Program-made: the position numbers and the translations under genes
Notes under the pieces: generated by a model
Told to the model about the DNA's origin: nothing
Seen by the model: the letters and a program-made list of their open reading frames with translations, nothing else
The model's database searches: none
From: Pseudoalteromonas sp. T1lg75
Lineage (GTDB): Bacteria; Pseudomonadota; Gammaproteobacteria; Enterobacterales; Alteromonadaceae
Length of the DNA: 64,000 nucleotides
Reading direction: 5' to 3'
NCBI RefSeq assembly: GCF_002964705.1
Contig: NZ_PQCD01000003.1
Location: 99,490 to 163,489, forward strand
Part shown: piece after piece, positions 56,694-64,000 of the stretch
Position numbering within the stretch: position 1 is the stretch's first letter
Layout of the letters: each line of letters begins with the position of its first letter

Positions 56694-56918
56694 TCAATCG
56701 TAAGAGCGGTATTTGGCGGCGTCGATAATGGCCCACACATACGCAATTGCAGCAACAATGCCGGGTACGACCAAAAACCATAAGGCAGCACCACCGAAAA
56801 AGAAGATGGCAAATAACAAGGCCGCGAGAATACGCCCCTGTACCAACTGCCCCAGTCCTGGGAAGAATACATTACATAAAGCGGCGATTACGTTACCACC
56901 TGAACCTTGTCCTGACAT
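56694..56918 (-). CDS. Small two-helix membrane protein
   Basis: A 74-aa hydrophobic protein with a Gly-rich start (MSGQGSGGN) and two or three hydrophobic stretches (VIAALCNVFFPGLGQLVQGR, LLFAIFFFGGAAL, VVPGIVAAIAYVWAIID). FPGLGQLVQGR resembles TM2-type small membrane proteins. The function is unknown. ATG at 56918 has GAGG in front; the frame extends six codons upstream. Confidence 0.75.
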   Translation of the reverse strand: MSGQGSGGNVIAALCNVFFPGLGQLVQGRILAALLFAIFFFGGAALWFLVVPGIVAAIAYVWAIIDAAKYRSYD

Positions 56919-57126
56919 ATAAGCCTCGTTAGTCAATTACTATTCTTAATTACCATAACCAATTACAATATCCAGGCCAACTTTTTATACTTAATTTTCA
57001 ATCAGTTAAGATAAAAGCCATTTTGTAATTCCAATAACTTTAGCCTATCATGCTAAAGTTTAGTCTTTTTAACATTACCCTATATATGTTAAGAGAGTAA
57101 TAGTTAATAATAAATAGTCACTGGAT

Positions 57127-58437
57127 ATGCTCGCCAAAATTGCCAAACCCATAGCCAAACTGACCGACAAATACATGCCGGACCCGCTGCTGATCGTTAT
57201 GTTGTTAACCCTGGTCAGTTTTATACTCGCTCTTCTAAGCAGTGATCATTCACCACTAACCCTAGTGCAGATGTGGGGGGGCGGCATTAGCAACCTCTTT
57301 ACCTTTGCCATGCAGATGCTGCTGGTCTTGGTATGTGGCTATTTGCTGGCAACCACGCCCAGCGTTGAGCGCGGTTTAAATTTTGTCGCCCGACGATTGG
57401 ACACGCCCGGCAAGGCGGTGGTCGTCACCACCTTGGTCGCCCTTTTAGCCAGCTGGCTTAACTGGGGTTTTGGCCTGGTTGTCGGCGCCCTGTTTGCAAA
57501 GGCGGTGGCTCGTTTTTGTCGCGTAGACTACCGAATATTGGTGGCCAGTGCTTATTCCGGCTTTATTATTTGGCATGGCGGCCTGTCCGGCTCAATACCA
57601 CTGACCATAGCCACCCCTGGGCATTTTGCCGAACAGCAAATTGGTCTGATCGACACCTCGCAAACCCTGTTCTCAACACTGAACCTGGCACTGGTCATTG
57701 GCCTGGCCGTTATTTTGCCGCTGCTTAATTACTGCTTGCTGCCTAAGCCACAAGACGCCATTTATGTCGATGCTCAGCAACTGCGCCCCGATAACGAAAT
57801 GACAGAACAGAACGCATCAGGCAACGCCTTAGAGCTGGCTCGCTGGCCCACCGCGACGCTTGGCATACTGGGGCTTATTTATTTGGGCAGCAGCTTTTAT
57901 ACGGGCGCACAAGGGTTGAATCTAAACACCATTATCGCCCTGTTTTTATTTTTTGCCCTGTTATTACAGCCCAACACCAGTGCGCTGATCACCCAGCTCA
58001 ATAATGCGGTGCGCAGCGGCAGCGGTATTGTTATTCAATTCCCATTTTATGCTGGCCTAATGGCACTGATGAGCCAAAGCGGCTTGGCCAAAGACATATC
58101 TGAACTGTTTATCGCCCTTTCCGACAGCAGCACCTTGCCGATTTGGAGCTTTCTCAGCGCCGGCCTGGTCAATATTTTCGTTCCTTCGGGAGGCGGCCAA
58201 TGGGCGGTACAAGCCCCTTTACTGCTACCAGCGGCTCAGGCCCTGGAAGTGCCGGTATCATCGGTGGCTTTGGCCGTGTCTTGGGGCGATGCCTGGACTA
58301 ACTTAATCCAGCCATTTTGGGCCATCCCGGTGCTGGCTATTGCCGGCTTAAAGGCCAAAGACATCATGGGCTTTTGCCTGATTCAACTATTGGTCAGCGG
58401 CCTGTATATCATCTTGCTGTTGGCTCTACTCGCGTAG
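57127..58437 (+). CDS. Short-chain fatty acid transporter, AtoE family
   Basis: A 436-aa inner-membrane transporter with about 11-12 hydrophobic segments and the AtoE/TIGR00366 pattern: KYMPDPLLIVMLLTLVSF, SWLNWGFGLVVGALFAK, SGFIIWHGGLSGSIPL and FVPSGGGQWAVQAPLLLPAA. E. coli AtoE imports short-chain fatty acids such as butyrate. No ato genes flank it here, so the substrate is inferred from family only. The gene is monocistronic. Confidence 0.88.
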   Translation: MLAKIAKPIAKLTDKYMPDPLLIVMLLTLVSFILALLSSDHSPLTLVQMWGGGISNLFTFAMQMLLVLVCGYLLATTPSVERGLNFVARRLDTPGKAVVVTTLVALLASWLNWGFGLVVGALFAKAVARFCRVDYRILVASAYSGFIIWHGGLSGSIPLTIATPGHFAEQQIGLIDTSQTLFSTLNLALVIGLAVILPLLNYCLLPKPQDAIYVDAQQLRPDNEMTEQNASGNALELARWPTATLGILGLIYLGSSFYTGAQGLNLNTIIALFLFFALLLQPNTSALITQLNNAVRSGSGIVIQFPFYAGLMALMSQSGLAKDISELFIALSDSSTLPIWSFLSAGLVNIFVPSGGGQWAVQAPLLLPAAQALEVPVSSVALAVSWGDAWTNLIQPFWAIPVLAIAGLKAKDIMGFCLIQLLVSGLYIILLLALLA

Positions 58438-58660
58438 GCCATAAACTGACATTGGCACACGCTAAAATCCGGCGTTAACAATATGATGTGGGAGTAATTT
58501 ACGGCACATACTCTGCACCAAAATATTATTTACACAGACTCACCAATAACGGTAGGCCTCAAGGCTTTGACGTAAATAGTTGGCAGTGAGGCCATTACAC
58601 TATAAAGTTGGGGTGAATACCGTCACCTATTTAGGTCAATAATACGCTAGGTAAAACCAA

Positions 58661-59374
58661 ATGCCCGTTCATGTGTTACTTGTTGAAGACGATGAGCTAC
58701 TTGTTAAGCGCATCGAAAATCATTTTGCCGATACCGAGTTTTGCATCCATGTCGATAGCACAGGAGCGCAAGCATTGGCGTTGGCGCAAGCATCACAGGC
58801 CGATACCCAGCAAACGATTGAATTAGCCATAGTTGATATTGTCTTACCCGCGAAGGATGGCCTCACCCTCGCCCGAGAGCTAAGCACCCTCACCGAGATG
58901 GGTGTGATTATGCTCTCCAGCCGAGACTCACAATCGGATCGCATTGCAGGTCTGGCGCAAGGGGCCGATGACTATATTTGTAAGCCCGTTGATTTGCTGG
59001 AACTCGAATTGCGCATGCGCGCCGTGTATAAACGTCTGCATGGCGCCGCAAGTCAGGCCAATGACAGCACCGAATATATCGAGTATGCGGATTTCAAACT
59101 GCACCCGGATAATCGCACCCTGATCACCGCTGGCAATGAAGAGCTGCGCCTTACCGAGGCGGAACATAAGGTTTTGATTTGTTTAATTGCTAATGCCGGT
59201 AAGGCCACCTCGCGGGAAAAGGTCTCAGAGGAAATAGGACAACCGGATTGGAGCCCTACAGATCGCACCGTGGATGTGCTGATTGGTCGCTTGCGTAAGA
59301 AACTTGGCGATGAAAAAGAGCAAAAGCGCATTGTCACGGTACGTGGCAAAGGCTATATGCTCTCTTCAAGTTAA
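58661..59374 (+). CDS. OmpR-family response regulator (orphan)
   Basis: A 237-aa regulator. The receiver domain has the acidic pocket E9-D10-D11, phosphoacceptor D59 (AIVDIVLPAKDG), and conserved Lys in DDYICKPVD. A C-terminal winged helix (LRLTEAEHKVLICLIANAGK, DRTVDVLIGRLRKKLGD, TVRGKGYML) follows. No histidine kinase gene is next to it. It converges with the Sel1/TonB-like gene with only a 4-bp gap. Confidence 0.9.
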   Translation: MPVHVLLVEDDELLVKRIENHFADTEFCIHVDSTGAQALALAQASQADTQQTIELAIVDIVLPAKDGLTLARELSTLTEMGVIMLSSRDSQSDRIAGLAQGADDYICKPVDLLELELRMRAVYKRLHGAASQANDSTEYIEYADFKLHPDNRTLITAGNEELRLTEAEHKVLICLIANAGKATSREKVSEEIGQPDWSPTDRTVDVLIGRLRKKLGDEKEQKRIVTVRGKGYMLSSS

Positions 59375-59378
59375 GGCT

Positions 59379-61055
59379 TTAAAACAGGATATTACCTTGC
59401 TGGTAGGCCGCCAGCGACTGTTGGAACGGCGCCTGATCAAAGGCCTGTTCATTGGCTTCGCTTAATGCCTGCTGCTGATAATCAACGGCTTCTTCAAAGT
59501 TACCCAGTTTGGCGTGTGCCGCGGCCAAGTAAGCGTATGCAAGCGGGTGGTCATTTTCATCCGCTACTTCCTCGGCCAACTCGATGGCCTTTTCCAGCTC
59601 ACTGCCATTATCGGAATAACGCACATACCAACCGGCCAGCTTGCGCTTAGCAATCAGGTTGCCCTGCAGCGCCGCCTTTTCTAACCAATACTTAGCCTGC
59701 TCCGCATGCACCGTGGCGCCATCGGCTTTAGCCAATAAGCATTTGCCCAGTTGTAATTGTGCTCGAGTGTGCTCTTGCTTCGCTGCCAAGGTTAGCAGAC
59801 GTAGATTACAGTTCACGCCAAGTTGAAAAAGTGTATCGCTGTGCCCGCCCATGGCGGCCTTCTGCTGCCAATAGCGCCACTGTTTTTCCTTTTCTTGGTT
59901 AATCAGTGGCTTAATATCCACATAGGCGAGAACCTGGTCATTTAAATACTCGGGATTGATATCCTGATTATTGTAGGAAAAATGCACGTGGTACCAGTTT
60001 TCATCTTTTAGTTCCCCGTCCGCAGCACTAAGCTGCCATTGCTTCATTAACTTTTCGGCATTTTTACGTAATACCTTGGGGATCTTTACCTGCTCAAATG
60101 GTTGCCACTGGGCCACCTTGCCCTCGGCATTCAGATTAACCAGGTAGGAAAAATTAAAATTATTGGTCCCAAGCTTTGCCTGCTTGGTAAATTCTGGTTG
60201 CGTGATACTACTAAAGCTAATTTGTGGCGCCACGACCGGTATGGCCTGTCCCCCCCCGTCGATAGCATGGTACTGAGGCTGGCCATTCAACAACTTTAAT
60301 AGTGTGGCCAACTCTGCCTGAGCATTAACGTCATCTCTTTTAGCCTGTTGCAATAATTGCTGCGCTCTGGCCTCAAGCTTTTTACTCACTTCACTGTCTT
60401 GAGCACCGGCAAAAACACCGCGAATAATACCGTTGTTAAATTTTCTATCGGCGGCCACAAAGCGCGTCTGGCTGAGCTTTTCGGCAATGCTTTGACCGAA
60501 CTCGGGAGCCGGATAGGAATTCAGTAAAACTAAATCCCGCGGCACGCCATTTTTATCTATATCAAAAAGGTAGCTGGCCAAGCCCGGTACACCATCGTCT
60601 TGCAGTGCGTCAGGGTAAGCCGTTGCTGGGTTGACGGTTTTATCTGGGGTCGGGTTATAATTCAGGGTGCGACTTAACTCATAATTGATGCTCTGACTAC
60701 CGGATTTACCGTAACGAGCGATAAGATCAGCGGCGAGAGTTTTTGCCTTGACTAACTGTGACTTATCTAAGCGTCGAGCCACCGACTTTCTAGCTTGCTC
60801 GGCCATTTTAAAATCATTGTCTATGGCAACGGAAAAATAACCATAGGCCTTAATTGGATCGGCCTTCACGCCTTGTCCACGCAGATACTGTACCGCCAGG
60901 TTAAACTGACTGCGACCATCGCCAAGCTCGGCGGTTTGCTCAAATAAGGTAAAGGCTTTTTGGTATTGTTGATCAAGATAAAAAGTCATGGCATCGCTGG
61001 CATTTGCCAGACAAAGTTGAGGTAACAGCGCGGCCGCAAAAATCCACTTTTTCAT
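59379..61055 (-). CDS. Exported Sel1-repeat protein with TonB-C-like domains
   Basis: A 558-aa protein. A signal peptide (AAALLPQLCLANA) and Sel1-like repeats (GDGRSQFNLAVQYLRGQGVKADPIKAYGYFSVAI) come first. A TonB C-terminal-like segment follows (SYLFDIDKNGVPRDLVLLNSYPAPEFGQSIAEKLSQTRF), then probably a second one (FSYLVNLNAEGKVAQWQPFE). More Sel1/TPR repeats (ARAQLQLGKCLLAKADG, ALQGNLIAKRKLAGWYVRY) end the chain. It has no proline-rich spacer, so it is not a classical TonB. The function is unknown. ATG at 61055 has GGAG in front; the frame extends 19 codons upstream. Confidence 0.8.
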   Translation of the reverse strand: MKKWIFAAALLPQLCLANASDAMTFYLDQQYQKAFTLFEQTAELGDGRSQFNLAVQYLRGQGVKADPIKAYGYFSVAIDNDFKMAEQARKSVARRLDKSQLVKAKTLAADLIARYGKSGSQSINYELSRTLNYNPTPDKTVNPATAYPDALQDDGVPGLASYLFDIDKNGVPRDLVLLNSYPAPEFGQSIAEKLSQTRFVAADRKFNNGIIRGVFAGAQDSEVSKKLEARAQQLLQQAKRDDVNAQAELATLLKLLNGQPQYHAIDGGGQAIPVVAPQISFSSITQPEFTKQAKLGTNNFNFSYLVNLNAEGKVAQWQPFEQVKIPKVLRKNAEKLMKQWQLSAADGELKDENWYHVHFSYNNQDINPEYLNDQVLAYVDIKPLINQEKEKQWRYWQQKAAMGGHSDTLFQLGVNCNLRLLTLAAKQEHTRAQLQLGKCLLAKADGATVHAEQAKYWLEKAALQGNLIAKRKLAGWYVRYSDNGSELEKAIELAEEVADENDHPLAYAYLAAAHAKLGNFEEAVDYQQQALSEANEQAFDQAPFQQSLAAYQQGNILF

Positions 61056-61118
61056 TGAACACTCCAATAAGGCTAATCCAACAATGTTAACAGCTGGTAA
61101 ATATAGGTGCAACGGCTA

Positions 61119-62624
61119 TTACCCCAGCGTCGCCACCATGCGTTCAAAGGCTCGATAACTTAAAGCCTCTTTAATGGCGGCTTGAGAAATCTCGGGCTCG
61201 CCGGCAAGATCGGCTATGGTTCTCGCAACCTTGATAATGCGCTGATGAGAGCGTGGCGATAACTTAAACTGCTCGCTGGCGGCACCGAGGTAATCACGAC
61301 AAGGTGAAGTTAACGCGCAATGGGTCTGTAGCTCCTGAACAGAGAGCAAGGCATTGGCCTTGCCTTGGCGCTCTTGTTGCCTCTGCCAGGCCACAATGAC
61401 ACGGGAGCGAATGGTGGCGCTGTCTTCCTCCGCATAAGGTGATAGCAACTGGGCACTGGAAATGCGAGGCAGCTCAATCTGCAGGTCTATGCGGTCGATG
61501 AAAGGGCCCGAGATACGCGCCAGATAACGCATTACCTGATCTGGGGTAGCGCGCTTATCGCTATAATGCCCGGTGGGACTGGGGTTGAGCGCAGCAATAA
61601 GCTGAAAACGAGCAGGAAAGTCCACCTGCTGAGCCGCACGAGAAATAGTAACCTTACCGGTTTCCATCGGCTCTCTTAAACTGTCTATCACCTTACGCTC
61701 AAATTCCGGCAGCTCGTCCAAAAACAAGACGCCGTTATGAGCAAGGGATATCTCCCCGGGTTTCGGCTTCGATGAACCGCCAACCAAGGCGACCGCGGAG
61801 CAGGTATGATGAGGGCTACGAAAAGGCCGCTGCAGCCATTGGCTAGCGTCGATGGCTTTTCCCGAGACCGAATATACGGCAGCGGTTTCCAAGGCCTGTT
61901 GTGTCGACATTTGCGGCAATATTGTCGCGAACCGTTGTGCCAACATGGACTTACCCGTTCCGGGGGGACCGCTAAAGAGGACGTTATGGCCCCCGGCGGC
62001 GGCGATCTCCAACACCCGCTTGGCCATGGCTTGACCCTTAACGTCACTGAAGTCGACGGGCGCTGGTCTGGCCCTTTGCGCTATGGGAAGGGGCGTCACC
62101 AAGTCCAGCTCCTGCTGGCCGGACAGATCATGCCAGAGCTGCTGTAGTGAATAAGCGCACTTGACCTTGGCAGTGTCGATTAGCGCCGCCTCGTCTTGAT
62201 TTTCTGCACTTAAATACACCAAGCGTTTGGCCTTATTGGCGGCCAACACCGAAGGGATCACCCCACGGATCGGCCGCAGCTGACCATCAAGACCAAGCTC
62301 GGCCAGCAACTCAACCTCGGCTAGGTTGGCAAACTTAAGCTGCTCTGAGGCTATGAGTATCCCCACTGCGATGGCAAGATCGTAACGCCCTCCCTCTTTG
62401 GGCAGATCGGCGGGTGCAAGGTTAACGACAATGCGTTGGCTGGGAAAGATAAAGTGACTATTTTCAATGGCACTGCGCACCCGGTCTTTTGCTTCCTTTA
62501 CCGAGGTTTCTGGTAAACCAACGATATTAAAACTGGGCAGGCCGGAGCCGAGATAGACCTCAACACGGACCTCAATGGCTTCGATGCCGATTTGTTCACG
62601 GGTATATACTTGCGCTAAAGACAC
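61119..62624 (-). CDS. comM: YifB/ComM family AAA+ ATPase
   Basis: A 501-aa Mg-chelatase-like protein with an N-terminal ChlI-type domain (LPSFNIVGLPETSVKEAKDRVRSA), Walker A GPPGTGKS, Walker B FLDELPEF and a C-terminal domain. ComM is a branch-migration helicase that extends integration of donor DNA during natural transformation. It lies close to an rRNA operon, as in E. coli. Confidence 0.96.
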   Translation of the reverse strand: MSLAQVYTREQIGIEAIEVRVEVYLGSGLPSFNIVGLPETSVKEAKDRVRSAIENSHFIFPSQRIVVNLAPADLPKEGGRYDLAIAVGILIASEQLKFANLAEVELLAELGLDGQLRPIRGVIPSVLAANKAKRLVYLSAENQDEAALIDTAKVKCAYSLQQLWHDLSGQQELDLVTPLPIAQRARPAPVDFSDVKGQAMAKRVLEIAAAGGHNVLFSGPPGTGKSMLAQRFATILPQMSTQQALETAAVYSVSGKAIDASQWLQRPFRSPHHTCSAVALVGGSSKPKPGEISLAHNGVLFLDELPEFERKVIDSLREPMETGKVTISRAAQQVDFPARFQLIAALNPSPTGHYSDKRATPDQVMRYLARISGPFIDRIDLQIELPRISSAQLLSPYAEEDSATIRSRVIVAWQRQQERQGKANALLSVQELQTHCALTSPCRDYLGAASEQFKLSPRSHQRIIKVARTIADLAGEPEISQAAIKEALSYRAFERMVATLG

Positions 62625-62659
62625 ATCCCTGTCTCCTTGCCTGACTAGTTAATCTAAGT

Positions 62660-63274
62660 CTAGCTAGGATATCGAAAAACGTATAAGCCCAGATTCCAAC
62701 GAATAGCGATAAGGCGGACCAATAAGGTAGCGATACCGCCTAACCACATGGCTAACTGCGGGTTGGTATCCAGGCGCAGTAAGACTATGTATAAGCCGGC
62801 CCCGACCACACAGGCAATGGCATATAAGGGACCCTTGAGCAGCATAGGTACCTCTCGCGCCAAGACGTCGCGAATAACACCACCAAAACAACCGGTGAGG
62901 ACCGCCATGATCACCGCGGTCATCGCTGGCACCCCGACATCAAGCGCTTTTTGAGCCCCCATTATGGCAAAGAAGGCAATCCCCAGGGCATCGGCGACTT
63001 GTAAGAAATAGTGAGGGAAGCTTTGCTTGTAGTTAAGCCACACAATGGTAACAAAGGCCGTGATCAGAATGGTGATGAAGTAACTGGTATCATGCACCCA
63101 AAACACCGGCACATCTAAAATCATATCGCGCAGGGTACCACCACCGATAGCGGTCACAGCGGCCAAGATGATTACTCCAAAGCCATCCATATTCTTTTTA
63201 TGAGCCAAGAGAGTGCCTGAAATTGCAAAAACGGCTACACCTAACAGATCAAACCAATGATAAAGCTCATACAT
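62660..63274 (-). CDS. Trimeric intracellular cation channel family protein (YicG/UPF0126)
   Basis: An inner-membrane protein of about 204 aa with seven transmembrane segments and two UPF0126 repeats: DLLGVAVFAISGTLLAHKKNMDGFG..., GGTLRDMIL, then DALGIAFFAIMGAQKAL..., GGVIRDVLARE. Each repeat carries the TRIC-like GG motif. Prokaryotic TRIC proteins conduct potassium. ATG at 63274; a GTG lies two codons earlier. 35 bp upstream of comM. Confidence 0.9.
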   Translation of the reverse strand: MYELYHWFDLLGVAVFAISGTLLAHKKNMDGFGVIILAAVTAIGGGTLRDMILDVPVFWVHDTSYFITILITAFVTIVWLNYKQSFPHYFLQVADALGIAFFAIMGAQKALDVGVPAMTAVIMAVLTGCFGGVIRDVLAREVPMLLKGPLYAIACVVGAGLYIVLLRLDTNPQLAMWLGGIATLLVRLIAIRWNLGLYVFRYPS

Positions 63275-63475
63275 AGACACGGCTCACGGACAAAAACTCT
63301 TTGTAACATAAGCATAAAAGTACTGGCAACCTTGTTTAGCTCAGGCTTTTCGGTAGTGGTGCGACAATACTCATCGAATTATTGCAGTGCAACTCTAAGT
63401 GGAGCAATAAATCAGACCCAAGACGGGCAACAAAGAAGGGTTAGATACGGGTTTTAATGTTTTAAACGCCAGAAA

Positions 63476-63508
63476 GCAAAAAACCCGCTGCATTGCTGCA
63501 ACGGGTTT
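63476..63508 (-). terminator. rRNA operon terminator 2
   Basis: Stem AAACCCG / CGGGTTT with inner pairing, followed by TTTTTTGC on the minus strand. The flanking sequence (TTAAACGCCA..GCAAAAAACCCGCT) is nearly the same as at the terminator next to 5S. Between the gene at 63274 and this point I see nothing else. Confidence 0.8.
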
Positions 63509-63519
63509 CTTTAATTAGG

Positions 63520-63592
63520 CGAAGTAAGACCGAAGCACAGCTTCGCAGCTTACTGAGGTGAGGTCATGGACGACCGAGGTAACCAAGCTACA
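63520..63592. repeat. Hairpin-rich dispersed repeat, copy 2
   Basis: It shares an identical 22-bp core (63528-63549) and the following CATGGA...ACCAAGCT pattern with the element at 17690-17791. It is framed by AGTAAG (63523-63528) and CTTACT, an inverted pair unlike that of copy 1. It sits between the two rRNA terminators. Confidence 0.65.
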
Positions 63593-63710
63593 GGGACGTA
63601 TAGTTGAAACCACTCTTAACCGTACCACCTCTTATATAACAATAAGGCTCGGCTATTCGAGTGTTATAGCTTGGTATAAGCTGTTTTATGTGGATTCGTT
63701 AAACGCCAAA

Positions 63711-63739
63711 CGCAAAAAACCCGCTCATTGAGCGGGTTT
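63711..63739 (-). terminator. rRNA operon terminator 1
   Basis: Stem AAACCCGCTC / GAGCGGGTTT with an ATT loop, then TTTTTTGCG on the minus strand, 12 bp after 5S. Confidence 0.9.
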
Positions 63740-63751
63740 CTTTAATAAGGC

Positions 63752-63866
63752 CCTGACGATGTTCTACTTTCACATGGCAAATGCCACACTATCATCGACG
63801 CTGTTTCGTTTCACTACTGAGTTCGGCATGGGGTCAGGTGGTTCCAAAACGCTATGGTCGTCAGGA
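63752..63866 (-). rRNA. rrf: 5S ribosomal RNA
   Basis: On the minus strand the sequence starts CCTGACGACCATAGCG and contains the conserved ACCTGACCCCATGCCGAACT and CAGTAGTGAAACG; its ends pair (CCTGACGA with TCGTCAGG). About 115 nt; the exact 5' end may be one or two bases further out. Confidence 0.95.
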
Positions 63867-63964
63867 AAAAATTGTAAATTCGGAAAGCTTAATAAGTAAA
63901 TGTCTACTTTAGTCTTTAATTTCTAACTTCTAACTTAACAGTCTCACACCATTTTGGCGTTGTA
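63867..63964 (-). other. 23S-5S internal transcribed spacer
   Basis: About 98 bp, AT-rich, with no tRNA. It contains processing-stem-like text at the 23S side. Confidence 0.75.
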
Positions 63965-64000
63965 TGGTTAAGCCTCACGGGTAATTAGTACAGGTTAGCT
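63965..64000 (-). rRNA. rrl: 23S ribosomal RNA, 3' end (runs off window)
   Basis: On the minus strand this reads AGCTAACCTGTACTAAT, then CCGTGAGGCTTAACC, the conserved 3' end of gammaproteobacterial 23S rRNA. Only about 36 nt are in the window. Confidence 0.93.

Noticed and set aside
63281..63475. Gene between the TRIC-type gene and the rRNA terminators
   Set aside because: Only a 66-codon frame without a ribosome site or family features.

Overview
This 64 kb window comes from the chromosome of a gammaproteobacterium, most likely a marine member of the Alteromonadales (Shewanella/Pseudoalteromonas/Alteromonas-like). The evidence is the gene set (cytochromes c4 and c5, ElbB, DUF2959, DUF1285, NnrS, a lysine-riboswitch operon, ilvGMEDA, glnA-ntrBC) and the order of several blocks. 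Much of the window is the neighbourhood found around 85-88 min of the E. coli map (rep, ilvGMEDA, comM, polA, engB, yihI, hemN, glnA, ntrBC, typA, yihY-dtd-fabY), rearranged and interleaved with other genes. There is no phage, transposase, CRISPR array or tRNA gene. The right end enters an rRNA operon on the minus strand (5S complete, 3' end of 23S).

Layout. 0-19 kb: start of hutI with a HutC-like operator; an SDR protein; hemN behind an FNR-like box; DUF2489-yihI-methyltransferase; a GGA-rich RNA of the CsrB/CsrC family in the place where E. coli has csrC; cytochrome c4; engB; DUF1285-yceI; an unassigned structured RNA in the place where E. coli has spf; polA; elbB; cytochrome c5; a GAF-GAF-GGDEF-degenerate-EAL protein; rep; ubiK; a hairpin-rich dispersed repeat; a small lipoprotein that may sit in an integron-like cassette; a BI-1 membrane protein. 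19-29 kb: carbonic anhydrase, a methyltransferase, an orphan NMT1-like protein and the ilvGMEDA operon with an ilvL leader peptide and attenuator. 29-35 kb: a TraB/GumN protein, then a lysine riboswitch controlling dapA-dapD-lysA and an AstE/ASPA-type deacylase that may do the DapE step. 35-42 kb: pldA, an unknown secreted protein, fabY, a spermidine-synthase-like protein, dtd, a proline-iminopeptidase-like pseudoenzyme, yihY and a DUF2959 lipoprotein. 42-47 kb: a nitric-oxide stress cluster (quinol-type norB, ytfE/RIC, nsrR, nnrS) with two NsrR-type operators, next to a membrane-anchored XRE regulator. 47-56 kb: typA, then glnA, a DUF4124 protein and ntrBC, with a sigma-54 promoter and NtrC sites before glnA and ntrB; a cyclic-nucleotide-binding protein; yacL; an AEC transporter. 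57-64 kb: AtoE transporter, orphan response regulator, Sel1/TonB-like protein, comM, TRIC-type channel, rRNA operon end.

Four well-conserved genes (rep, dapD, fabY, norB) each carry a single-base frameshift, all in or beside short homopolymer runs. The remaining reading frame continues with normal family sequence in each case. This points to sequencing or assembly error rather than gene decay, and the four genes are annotated here as full spans with the shift noted.

The most interesting items are the csrC-like RNA with its upstream inverted repeats, the uncharacterised RNA with a 13-codon ORF between polA and yceI, the riboswitch-controlled lysine operon with a non-DapE deacylase, and the iminopeptidase-like protein that has lost its catalytic Ser and His.
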